This document shows, piece after piece, positions 9,853 to 20,365 of a DNA stretch of 64,000 nucleotides. The stretch is from Scilla litardierei (lineage: Eukaryota; Streptophyta; Magnoliopsida; Asparagales; Asparagaceae). A model generated the notes under the pieces. It saw nothing but the letters and a program-made list of their open reading frames with translations. It did no database searches and was not told the origin of the DNA. The position numbers were made by a program, and so were the translations under genes. The DNA lies in contig CM061141.1 in the NCBI GenBank assembly GCA_030789695.1, forward strand, positions 171,382,807 to 171,446,806, in the 5' to 3' direction. How positions within the stretch are numbered: position 1 is the first letter of the stretch; each line of letters opens with the position of its first letter.

Positions 9853-10377
9853 TTTGGTTGTTAGCTTATGTTTGGTTGCTTGCATATGATTGTTTGTTAG
9901 AATAGGGTTTGATTGTTAGATTGTCTGTTAGGTGTGATTTTGGTTTGCACATTTCCTACACGAGTCCTCTTTGACTCTGGTGCATCGATGTGCATTATAT
10001 CCCGGAGCTTCGTGGAGTCCTCTTTGACTCTGGTTCATCGATGTGCATTATATCCCGGAGCTTCCTGCACGAGTCCTCATTCCGCAGAAGCAGGCGTTTC
10101 AGCATGCTGTTCAGCCGAGGAGGCAGGCTTTCCTGATGACTGCAGTAGAGAGCGAGGCTGTGGATGAGGTTATCTCAGGCAACCCTCTGTCTAGTTGTCC
10201 CTTCCTTAGTTAGTTTGGTTGTTAGCTTATGTTTGGTTGCTTGCATATGATTGTTTGTTAGAATAGGGTTTGATTGTTAGATTGTCTGTTAGGTGTGATT
10301 TTGGTTTGCACATTTCCTGCACGAGTCCTCTTTGACTCTGGTGCATCGATGTGCATTATATCCCGGAGCTTCGTGGA
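9716..10377 (+). repeat. Tandem duplication across the E1 Gag/Pro junction
   Basis: About 300 bp (9716-10016) recurs at a shift of 361 bp (10077-10377), covering the gag 3' end, intron 1 and the first protease codons. Between the copies is a further ~53-bp partial copy of the protease start (CCTCTTTGACTCTGG at 9966, 10019 and 10327). E2 has none of this, so it arose in E1. In the second copy the splice donor is GC instead of GT. Confidence 0.88.
9818..10292 (+). other. E1 intron 1 (predicted), between Gag and protease
   Basis: Donor GCAG/GTAACC at 9818. Acceptor GTTAG/GTGTG after 10292; the duplicated earlier acceptor is at 9931. Joining 9817 to 10293 puts gag in frame with protease and removes the whole duplication. 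Using the 9931 acceptor gives a frame that stops at 10165-10167. E2 has a 113-nt intron at the same codon (40869-40981). Adding up the E2 exons gives a multiple of three, which supports the model. Predicted from sequence only. Confidence 0.72.
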
Positions 10378-12712
10378 GAAGCATTTCTTGAAGACATCCC
10401 CTCTTCCCAAGAGTTGGAACATCGTTACAGGAAATGGTGTGATCTCGGTGCATCGTGGTTGTAATTCTTGCCCTTTGGTGGTCTGTGGACATGAGCTTTA
10501 CGCTGATTTTATTGTCCACGACATCATCAACTATGATGCAGTGCTTGGGATGGATTGGCTAGCAAGTTTCTATGCTACGATTGATTGTCGGAGGAAGAAG
10601 GTGGTGTTCGAGATCCCTGGACATCCAGTGTTTAAGTTCAGCCGAGGTAGCAGTTCGCTTGGCCCTGTCAGATTTCGGGCCAGACCGGTGGAGATCATTG
10701 CTATGCAGATGGAGCAGAGTAGACTAGCTGTGGTGCGTGAATTCGACGACGTCTTCCCCGAGGAGAAGTCTGGATTGCCGCCCGATCGAGCTCTCGAGTT
10801 TTCAATCGATCTTATTCCGGGAGCGCAGCCTATTTCGAAGGCACCGTATCGTATGGCTCCAGCTGAGTTGGAGGAGTTGCGTAGGCAGCTGGATGAGCTT
10901 TTACAGAAGGGTAACATTAATCCCAGTGTTTCTCCGTGGGGAGCACCAGTTCTGCTGGTGAAGAAGAAGAATGGTTCGCGTCGCATGTGTGTGGACTACA
11001 GGGAGCTGAATGCTGTGACCATCAAGAATATTTATCCATTACCTCGTATAGATGACATTTTTGATCAGCTTGAAGGATCGAGGGTGTTCTCTAAGTTGGA
11101 TCAGAGGAGTGGTTATCATCAGCTCAAGGTGAAGATAGAAGATATTCAGAAGACATCGTTCAGGACGAAGTATGGTCACTACGAGTTCGTGGTGATGCCC
11201 TTCGGTGTAACCAATGCGCCCGCAGTTTTTTTGAACTTGATGAATCTGATCTTCTACGATTTGCTAGATAAGTTTGTCGTTATCTTTATTGATGACATCT
11301 TAATCTACTCAAGGTCAGAGGAAGAGCATGCGTCGCACTTGAGGACAGTGTTGGAGATTTTGAGGAAGCATCGTTTGTATGCAAAGTATTCCAAGTGCGA
11401 GTTTTGGCTGGATAGAGTTACTTTTCTCGGGCACGTGGTGTCAGGAGATGGTATATCAGTGGATCCTGAGAAGATTAAGGCTATCAGAGAGTGGCCTGTT
11501 CCGTAGTCAGCGTCTGAGATCCGGAGTTTCCTTGGACTTGCAGGTTATTATCGGCATTTCATTAAGGACTTCTCCCGTATTGCTGAGCCGATGACCAGGC
11601 TGACACGAAAGGATGTACCATTCGTTTGGTCTGATGATTGCGAGAAGGCTTTTGGTGTTCTGAAGGAGAGGTTAACGAATGCCCCTGTTCTTGCTGTGCC
11701 TGATCGGAGTGGAGGATTCGAGATCTTTTGTGATGCTTCTGGCAAAGGTCTCGGTTGTGTTTTGCACCAGCATGGGCACGTGGTTGCGTATGCTTCTCGT
11801 CATCTTAAGGCTCATGAGAAGAATTACCCGACACACGATTTGGAGTTGGCTGCAGTCGTGTTTGCGCTGAAGATTTGGAGGCACTTCCTGCTGAGTGAGA
11901 AGGTGAAGATCTTCACCGATCACAAAAGCTTGAATTACATTTTTACTCAGAAGGAGCTCAACATGCGACAGCGTCGATGGTTGGAGCTCATGGCAGATTA
12001 TGAGATTGATTTGCAGTATCACCCTGGTAAGGTGAATGTGGTTCTAGATGCGCTGAGTAGACTTCCAGCGGTGATGATGTTGACTTCGCAGTGGAGATTG
12101 CAGCAGGATTTTTGCGAGTCTGGTATTGAGATTATTCTTCCTGGAGAGGCTTCTTCGTTGATGAGTATGCAGATACAATCGACGATCGTGGATAGGATCA
12201 AGGCTGGACAGGCTGGAGATGCTAAGCTGGTGAAGATACGAGAGCAGGTGGAAGCCGGTCTGCGGACTGACTTCTTGATTCATGAGGATGGTTCGCTGAG
12301 GTATGGAGCCAGGTTGTGTGTGCCAGCTGGGGATATCAGAGAGGAGTTATTGGTTGAGGCACACAGTTCGCCGTATTCTGTACATCCGGGTGGCACCAAG
12401 ATGTATAAGGATCTTCGCCTGAACTATTGGTGGCATGGTATGAAGAGGAGTGTGGCTCGGAGTGTAGCCAAGTGTCTGGTTTGCCAGCAGGTAAAGGCGG
12501 AGCATCAGCGTACAGCAGGGTTGCTACAACCGCTTCCGATTCCGGAGTGGAAGTGGCAACACATTACTATGGATTTCGTGACTAGACTATCTCGGAGTCC
12601 GAAGCAGAATGACGCGATTTGTGTGATCGTAGACCGATTGACCAAATCCGCGCACTTTATTCCCTTCCGAGTAGGACAGTCTACTGAGACGCTAGCGAGG
12701 AGATATATGGAG
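10293..12712 (+). pseudogene. pol: E1 pol: protease, reverse transcriptase, RNase H, integrase N-terminus (one stop)
   Basis: Middle exon of the polyprotein. Protease active site DSGAS at ~10334. Reverse transcriptase follows, with [25 protein letters not shown] and the catalytic FIDDILIYS at ~11285. RNase H has [23 protein letters not shown] and FTDHKSL. Integrase begins with a zinc-binding part (the two Cys in CLVCQQ) and the first catalytic Asp in ITMDFVTRL. A TCG-to-TAG change at 11504 interrupts the RT-RNase H linker; the frame is otherwise open to 12712. E2 has TCG at that codon. The frame ends at a GT donor inside the integrase core. Confidence 0.9.
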
Positions 12713-12783
12713 GTAAATTCTTTTACTCTTCGATTTTATTTCCTTTCCCTAGTTTAGATAGTGATGTAACGTGAATCGTGCAG
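12713..12783 (+). other. E1 intron 2 (predicted), inside integrase
   Basis: 71 nt, GTAAAT to CGTGCAG, phase 0, not a multiple of three. Removing it joins RRYME to [10 protein letters not shown], the continuous integrase sequence expected of gypsy elements. E2 has a 72-nt counterpart at the same place (51912-51983). The two are very alike, including AGTGATGTAACGTGAATC near the 3' end, a plausible branch-point region. Retention would end the protein after about 15 intron-coded residues (stop at 12757), losing the other catalytic residues and the chromodomain. Confidence 0.75.
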
Positions 12784-13689
12784 GAGATCGTACGACTTCA
12801 CGGAGTCCCCGTGAGTATCGTGTCGGACAGAGACACCAGATTCACGTCTCAGTTTTGGCAGAGTCTGCAGAAGAGCTTGGGTACGAGTCTGAGTTTTAGC
12901 ACGGCGTACCACCCGCAGACGGATGGCCAGTCCGAGAGGACGATTCAGATTTTGGAGGACATGCTGAGAGCGTGCATGTTGGACTTCAAGGGATCTTGGG
13001 AGGATAATCTCCATCACGTTGAGTTTGCCTACAATAACAGCTACCAGGCGAGTATTGGTATGACGCCTTTTGCCGCGCTATATGGGAAGAAATGTCGATC
13101 GCCACTGAGCTGGGATGACATTGGAGATCGGGAGCTGTTAGGACCAGAGATGATTGTGGAGGCCGTGGATGTTGTGAGGAACATCCGGGAGAAGCTGAGG
13201 ATTGCACAGGACTGTTTCAAGCATTGGGCTGATGCTAAACAGAGGCCTTTGGAGTTTCAGCCTGGAGATCACGTCTTTCTGAAGATTTCTCCGAACCGCG
13301 GAGTTATCCGATTTGGGAAGAGAGGCAAGCTGAGTCCGAGGTACATTGGGCCGTTTGATGTCCTGGAGAGAGTGGGAGCCGTGGCTTATCGCTTGGCGTT
13401 ACCACCATCGCTGGAGGGTGTTCACGACGTATTTCACGTATCTCAGTTACGTCGATACGTTAGTGATCCGTCCCATGCTGTGGATTTCTCGGAGATCACG
13501 GTTCGTCTGGATCTTATCTATGATCAGCAGCCAGTTGAAATTCTGGATCGATGGCAGAAGCAGCTAAGGAACAAGACCGTCGACTTGGTTCGAGTGCAGT
13601 GGCGTCACGGTTCCCCTGGGGAGTCCACCTGGGAGCGTGAAGATGACATGAGAGAGCGCTTCCCGCACCTCTTCCCGAGCAGTGCTTGA
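12784..13689 (+). CDS. pol: E1 pol 3' exon: integrase core and chromodomain
   Basis: About 301 codons with no internal stop. It supplies the second catalytic Asp (IVSDRDTRF) and the Glu region ([14 protein letters not shown]) of the integrase DDE core, then the C-terminal domain ([25 protein letters not shown]). At the end (~13520-13660) is a chromodomain with [31 protein letters not shown] and a MRERFPHLF tail. Plant chromovirus chromodomains bind modified chromatin and steer integration, which fits the satellite target. The first codon comes from the intron 2 acceptor rather than an ATG. Confidence 0.88.
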   Translation, partial: EIVRLHGVPVSIVSDRDTRFTSQFWQSLQKSLGTSLSFSTAYHPQTDGQSERTIQILEDMLRACMLDFKGSWEDNLHHVEFAYNNSYQASIGMTPFAALYGKKCRSPLSWDDIGDRELLGPEMIVEAVDVVRNIREKLRIAQDCFKHWADAKQRPLEFQPGDHVFLKISPNRGVIRFGKRGKLSPRYIGPFDVLERVGAVAYRLALPPSLEGVHDVFHVSQLRRYVSDPSHAVDFSEITVRLDLIYDQQPVEILDRWQKQLRNKTVDLVRVQWRHGSPGESTWEREDDMRERFPHLFPSSA

Positions 13690-13717
13690 TGTTGATTCTG
13701 ATGACGGAATCATTTCT

Positions 13718-13730
13718 AAGGTGGGGAGGA
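13718..13730 (+). promoter_or_regulatory. E1 polypurine tract
   Basis: AAGGTGGGGAGGA directly abuts the 3' LTR start TGTAACGG. E2 has AAGTTGGGGAGGA in the same place. It is the expected plus-strand primer site. Confidence 0.85.
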
Positions 13731-16337
13731 TGTAACGGTCTGTTTTCGTTGTATGTTTTACGTGCACGTAGATTTGATTGTGCACGTATTTATTTTAGAA
13801 TTTATTTATTTTGAACACTTTAGTGTGATATGTCGTTGTGATCGTCTCTGAGAGTATTAAATTGTGGCACTAATTTGGAACGACATTTCTCGGGTCGTTC
13901 TCCCACGATTTGATCTTATTCGAAGAGACGTTACGATTTTCACTTTTGACGAGAGACGTTTCTATTTTTAGTTTCGTCACTCGACGTCGAAATTGAGATC
14001 TATCTTCTTATTTTTCCTTCTCTCGTCGTCCCGATCACCCCAATATTTATTTCACAATTTTCGGATTTCATTTGACCTACTTTACTTTTTTAGCAAAGCT
14101 TTAAATATTTTTAAATACTAAGTTTTAAAGTATTTTCGACCCAATATAATTTCTATTAGATTATAACTCTTCAAAAATATTTTTGACCCAAGCCCCTAGC
14201 CTTGGCCGCACCCACACATGCTTGGGTGTTGGTGAGGGTGAATAATTGGGTTTAAAATCAATTTTAAATTCAAATATTAACCATAGACCAAGTCAACCCT
14301 CATACCCTATTTAAACAACCCCTAGGATAACCCATTTTCGCAAGAGAACAAACCCTAGCCGCCCCCACAACTCAAAATCTCGCTTGCGACGTTCGTCGCA
14401 ACGTAGCCCCGCAGCCGCCCGCACCGACCGAAGGATTCCCCCGCATCGCCCGCTCACCCGCTCCGTTGCAACTTGCAACGTTGCAACCCCACTCCGCAAG
14501 CGCCCGCTCGACGCTTCAGCAGTGTCTGACCGACCCAAGCGCACGCACCGCCGCTCGTTGCAACCCCCGCTACGTTGCAACCCCCGCCCGCAGTGTCTGG
14601 CCGAGAGAAATCCTCGCAGCAGCCTGTGTCTGACCGAGCGACGTTCGTCGCAACGTCGTAACTCTCACACCGCTTGCCACCGTGGGCCCCCCAAGTTCTC
14701 CAGAGTTGTTGTGGGTCCCCCATTGACCCCTAGAACTGCTGTGGGTCCCACCCAAGTGCTTCTTCTTCGCCGTTGGACTATTTTGATGTTGCGATACGTC
14801 GTAGCCCGTCGTCGCACGTTCTAGCTTTGGAATCTTGGTTCGTTGATCTGGTTGTTGCCCAGGCCATTCGAGCGAGGAATCTATTTTGGAATCTGGACTA
14901 GGAGCGCGTTCTTATTTTCCAACCCCTGGCGTCGCTACCCGACGCCAGTGTAGCTTTTGCGTCGTGTTGAGGTAACGCTTTGCACCCCTAGGACCCCCAA
15001 CCTATTGCCTGTTAATCAAGACTAAAATCGATGTTTTTAAATGTTTTGGAATCACTAATCAAGATAATTTAAAATGGGAATGTAGGCTGGTGGACTTGTG
15101 CACGTAGGTTGTTTGTGACTTTGGACTCTTTGGACGGTGTTTTTCAGACGTCGGTTTTCAGGCAAGTGAAACTTGCCCGTTGCTTGTTTAGGCCATGTTT
15201 TAGGCCACTTTTGTACCGTAGCGTAAAAGAGACTAGGCAGTGAAATGATAGCTGCCTAGACACCTAATTGATCTAGTTTGACAACGAAACTAGATCCGTC
15301 ACCTCATTTGATCTAGCTTGACATCGAAGCTAGATCCAACCCTTTAACTTGTTTTGTTCATGCATTTGTAACTGCCATGTTTAAATTCCTTAACTGTACG
15401 CGTTTAAATTACAGCTTGTCATGTCATGCCATCCATGTCTGATTGTTGCATTCTTAGCACACGCTACTATACTTGTACTTGCTTGTTGAGGCTAGGTGCA
15501 CCCCTATGCCATATTGAAAAACACTTCCTGGCTCGTGATCCAGAAGCGAGCATTCACGTTCGGGGGTAAAGCCCTGGCTCTATACACGTGGAGGGGTAGG
15601 GTTGAGCGACCACTCAGCGTAGAAGTGTGCCCGTACAGCCACTTCAGCTGTAAGGCGTGAACTCTGTGCACGATATGAAAACGTGATTTTTGATTGTTAG
15701 TAGTTTGCTACTCTTGCCATGCCATGCTAGTTGCCTGTCGTACTTTACTTTTCCTGTTGCATTCATACTTTAATTGCCATGTCATTGCATCATGCTAGAA
15801 CTGCTAGGTTGCTTGCTTTACTTTCAGTTTCCTTGCACAAGTCTTTTTAGACTTGCTGACATGTGCCCCTTGCTCTTTTGGGTGTCACATGTTAGACCCT
15901 GAGCCAGAGACCGTTGCTGAGGACATGGTGTTTGCTGACGCTGAGCCGGAGCCCACGTTTGACAAGGAGTTTGTGGACACCGGAGACCAGTCTTAGAGCT
16001 TGTTCTGAGTTACTTCTTTTTAGATTGTTATTAGCTGTCGGTGCGTAGCACCTTTACTTTCCGTACGTTGTACTTTTGTTGGCCATGCTTGGGCCTTAGA
16101 CTCTTTTTTCTTTTCAGCCTGGTGGCTTTTCTGTGATGTTGGAACTTATTGTTGGACATTCTGAGATTGTTTATTTTATGTCTCTCTCTTTTTTATTATT
16201 ATTGTTCCGTATCGCATTTGCAAGGACCTGCCATTTGAAGTTCATTGACGCTTATCAGACTTGCAGCTTCGCAGCTTCAAGTCTGTGCGGACCTACTCAC
16301 GCATCGCCTCCATGTTTTTGGGAAGAGGGGCGTGACA
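13731..16337 (+). repeat. E1 3' LTR
   Basis: 2607 bp, about 97% identical to 5952-8556 by eye. It has the same TATA box (14308-14315), GC-rich repeat zone (~14384-14680), hairpins and micro-ORF. The HP2b loop has a substitution (GACATCG). It ends GTGACA followed by the CAAAA target duplication. Confidence 0.92.
15889..15996 (+). CDS. Acidic 35-aa micro-ORF, E1 3' LTR copy
   Basis: Same start, length and stop as 8109-8216. Four codons differ: three change residues (V13M, E26K, V32G) and one is synonymous (GAA/GAG at 19). The G at position 32 matches E2. See the 5' copy for the description. Confidence 0.45.
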   Translation: MLDPEPETVAEDMVFADAEPEPTFDKEFVDTGDQS

Positions 16338-18749
16338 CAAAATTAGGCCAAAAATATCATTTAATAAAATGATCCAAATTTTCCTTAATATGTAGAAAAA
16401 TTGCCCCATACTTAGAAAATCTATAAAAATGTCAGTTGGAACTCGGAGATCGCCATCTTCATCTAAAAATATGAAAAGATAAAATTAGGCTAAAAATCAT
16501 ATTATTTATTAAAAAGATCCATATCTTCCATAGAATATAGAAAATAGCATCTACGTCAAAAATCCACAAAATGTTCGTTGGAACCGGGAGAACGCCATCT
16601 TAAACTGAAAAATAAGAGAAGACAATAAGGCCAAAACCTATCATTTAATAAAAAGATCATCATGAACAACTGGAAAATAAGAGAAGACAAAATTAGGCAC
16701 CAAAAATCATATCAAAAAATATAAAGATCATTATGTTCCAGAAAATATAGAAAATAGTCTCGAGCTCAAAACAATATGTAAAAAATTTCGTTGGAAACGG
16801 GTGATCGCCATCTTCAACTAAAAAATAATAGAAGACGAAATTAGACCATAAAAATCATTTCATTTAATATATAATCCATATCTTACAGAAAATGTAGAAA
16901 ATATCCCAGAGCTCAGAAAAATCAGCATAAATGTCCGTTGGAACCGGGAGATTGCCATCTTCAGTTAAAATAAGAGAAGACAAAATTAGGCCACAAAAAT
17001 CATATCATTTAATACAAACATCCATATATTCAATAAACTGTTGAAAATATTTCAGAGTTTAGAAAAATCCGTAAAATGCCTGTTGGAATTGGGAGATCGA
17101 CATCTTAAACTAACAAAATCAGAGAAGACAAAATTAGGCTATAAAAATCATATCATTTAATCTAAAGATTCATATCTTACAAAAAATTTAGAAAATAGCC
17201 CGGAGCTTAGAAAAATAATCGAAATTTGTTGTAACCGATGATCTTCATTTGCAAAAGAAGAGAAGAATAAATTATGCCTAAAAATCATAGCATTTAATGA
17301 AAAGATCCATATTTCCAGAAAATGTAGAAAATAGCATCTAGGTCAAAAAAATCCGCAAAAATCGCCGTTGGAACCGTGAGAACCCCATCGTCAATTGAAA
17401 AATAAGAGAAAATAACAATATGCCAAATATCATATCATTTAATAAAATGATCTATTTCTTCCATAAAACGAAGAAAAATTGCCCCATACTAACAACAATT
17501 AGTAAAATGTTCGCTGGAATCGATAGATCGCAATATTCAAATAAAAAATAAGAGAAGAAAAACATAGATATAAAAATTATATCATTTAACAAAAAATTCA
17601 TATCTTTCATAAAATGTAGAAATTAGTACCAAAATTCGAAAATTATGCAAAAATTTCAATTAGATCTAAAGATCGCCATTTTCACCTGAAAAATAATAAA
17701 AGACAAAATTAGACCAAAAATCTTATCATTTAATAAAAAGATAAATTTCTTCTAGAAAATTTAGAAAATAGTCTCAAAGTCAGAATAATACGCAAAATGT
17801 CTGTTCGAACGAGAGATCGCAATCTTCAACTGAAAAATAAAAGAAGACAAAATTAGGCCAAAAACATATAATTTAATAAAAAGATCCATAACTTTTCGAA
17901 AATGTCGAAAAATAGACCCAAGCTAAGAAAAATCCGCAAAAACGTCCCTTGGAACCGGGAGATCACCATCTTCATCTAAAAAAAATAAGAGATGACAAAT
18001 TAGATTATAAAAATCATATCATTTAATATAAAGATTAATATTATACAAAAATATAGTAAATAGATCGGAGCTCAAAAAATCCGCATAAATGTCATTTGGA
18101 ACCGGGAGATCGCCATCTTCAAATTAAAAAAAGAGAAGACAAAATTGGGCCAACAAATCATATCATTTCATAAAAAGATACAAAACTTCCAGAAAATGTA
18201 GAAAAATCTCCAAAAATGTCTGTTGAAGCCAGGAGATTGCCATCTTCAACTAAAAAATAACAGAATACTAACGTAGGCTATAAAAATCGTATTATTTAAT
18301 AAAACGTTCTATATCTTCCATAAAATGTAGAAAATAACACCGAGGTCCAAAAAAACCCAAATATGTCAGTTGGAACCGGAAGATTGCCATCTTCAACTAA
18401 AAATAAGAGAATACAACATTAGGGTATAAAAATCACATCATTTAATAAAAATATACATAGCTTTCGAAGATGTAGAAAATTGCCCGGAGCTCAAAAAAAG
18501 CCGCAAAAATATTCGTTGAAACCGGTAGATCACCATCTTCATCTGAAAAATATGAGAAGAAAAAATTAGGTCAAAAATTCATCTCTTTAATAAAATTCCA
18601 TTACTTCCTGAAAATGTAGAAAAATAGCCCCGAGTTCAGAAAAATCGACAAAAATGTCCGTTAGAACCGGGGGATCGCCATTTTCCACCGAATATTTAGA
18701 AAAGACAAAATTAGGTTATAAAAATCATATTATTTAATATAAAGATTCA
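16338..18749 (+). repeat. 147-bp satellite array, forward, segment A2
   Basis: The array resumes at CAAAATTAGGCC, exactly where E1 interrupted the monomer, and runs to the SINE-like insertion. The forward landmarks are the same. A shortened monomer lies near 16660, where AAAAAGATCATCATGAAC passes straight into CAACTGGAAAATAAGAG. Confidence 0.92.
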
Positions 18750-18881
18750 GGACCAATGGCCACATCGCTTAATTCTCTCAACTAACCCGGTATGCAGGGC
18801 GTGGGTCAGCCTTCCATACCCCACGGTCTGGTGCCTGACCACCCCACTTGTGAGGCGGTGCGAGAGTCCAGGTCAACAAAA
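18750..18881 (+). mobile_element. SINE-like retroposon, 132 bp
   Basis: A non-satellite insert, richer in GC than its surroundings, flanked by a perfect 14-bp duplication AATATAAAGATTCA (18736-18749 and 18882-18895) and ending in an A-rich tail (CAACAAAA). Long variable duplications plus an A tail are the signature of LINE-driven target-primed retroposition. GGTGCGAGAGTCC near 18857 loosely resembles a pol III B box, but its position near the 3' end is unusual. It could be a truncated SINE or another retroposed RNA. Confidence 0.65.
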
Positions 18882-20282
18882 AATATAAAGATTCAAATCA
18901 TACAGAAAATGTAGAAAATATATCGTAGCTCAGAAAAATCCGAAAAATGTCCGTTGGATCCGGGAGATCACCATCTTCAACCGAAAAATAAAAGAAGACA
19001 AAATTAGGTCAAGAATCATATCATTTAATAAAAAGATACATATCTGCCCTAAAATGTAGAAAATTGCACCGAACTTAGGAAAATCCGCACAAATGTCCAT
19101 TGGAACTGGGAGATCGCAATATTCAACTAAAAAGAGAGAAGACAAAACTAGGCCAAAAATCATATCATTTAATAAAAAGACTCAAATCGACAAAAATATC
19201 CGTTGAAACCAGAAGATCGCCATCTTCAACAGAATGTTAAGAGATGAAAAAATTCGGTTATAAAAATCATATCATTTAATATGAAAATTCATATCATACA
19301 GAAAATGTAGAAAATAGCTCGAAGTTCAGAAAAATCCGAAAAAATGTCCATTGAAACCGGTAGATCACCATATTCAATTAAAAAATAAAAGAAGACAAAC
19401 TTAAGCCAAAAATCATATCATTTGATAAAAAATACATATATGCCATAATATGTAGTAAATAGCACTGAGCTAAGAAAAATCTGCACAAATGACCGTTGGA
19501 ACTAGGAGATTGCAATATTAAACTGAAAAAATTGAAAACAAAATTTGGTCAAAAATTCATATCATTTAATAAAAAGATTCGTATCTTCAAGAATACGTAG
19601 AAAAAAGCCCAAAACTAAGAAAAAATCCGCAAAAATGTCTGTTGGAACCGGGAAATTGCTATCTTCAACTAAAAAAATAGGAGAAGACAAAATTAGGCTA
19701 CCAAGATCTTGTCATTTAATAAAGAGATCCATATATTTAATAAAATATAGAAAATAGCCTGGAGCTCAGAAAAATCCGCAAAAAATATCCGTTGGAACTG
19801 GGAGATCGACATCTTCAATTGAAAAATAACAGAAGAATAAATTTGGATATAAAGATCATATCAATTAATATAAAGATTCTTATCTTTCAGAAAGTGTGCA
19901 AAATAGCCTCGAGCTTAGAAAAATCTGCAAAAATGTCCCTTGGAACCGAGAGAACATCATCTTCAACCGAAATATAAGAGAAGACAAAATTAGGCCAAAA
20001 TATCATATCATTTAATAAAATGTTACATATCTTCCAAAAAGTGGAAAATAACCCGGAGCTCAGAAAAATCCGCAAAAAATGTCCGTTGGAACTGGGAGAT
20101 CACCATCTTCAACCGAAATGTATGAGAAGACAAAATTAGGCCAAAATATCATTTCATTTAATAAAAAGATCGCTATCTTCAACTTGAAAATAAGAGAAGT
20201 CAAATTTAGGCTATAAAAATCATATCAATTAATAAAAAGATCCATATCTTTCATAAAATGTAGAAAATAGCACCAAGCTCAG

Positions 20283-20365
20283 AAAACGATATATAAAAAT
20301 CTTATCAGTTGAAGATGGTGATTTACAGATATAGATGAAGATGGCGATTTCCTAGTTCCAAGCTG
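20283..20365 (-). repeat. Strand-switch module in the satellite (M2)
   Basis: GAAAACGATATATAAAAATC leads into reversed satellite (GTTGAAGATGGTGATTT, then GATGAAGATGGCGATTTCC). Forward repeat returns at AAAAAATCCGC. It is a shortened relative of the module at 24355. Confidence 0.65.

Larger units (their letters stand above)
5952..16337 (+). mobile_element. E1: Ty3/gypsy chromovirus (Tekay/Del-like), 10.4 kb
   Basis: A complete LTR retrotransposon bounded by 5-bp target duplications CAAAA (5947-5951 and 16338-16342) inside a satellite monomer. The LTRs begin TGTAACGG and end GCGTGACA. Domain order is Gag with two zinc knuckles, protease, reverse transcriptase, RNase H, integrase and a C-terminal chromodomain, which places it among plant chromoviruses; the long LTRs fit the Tekay/Del clade. 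Coding is damaged by a 1-base deletion near 9385 and a TAG stop at 11504. The LTRs differ at about 75 sites by eye (~2.9%), the oldest of the three elements. Confidence 0.93.
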
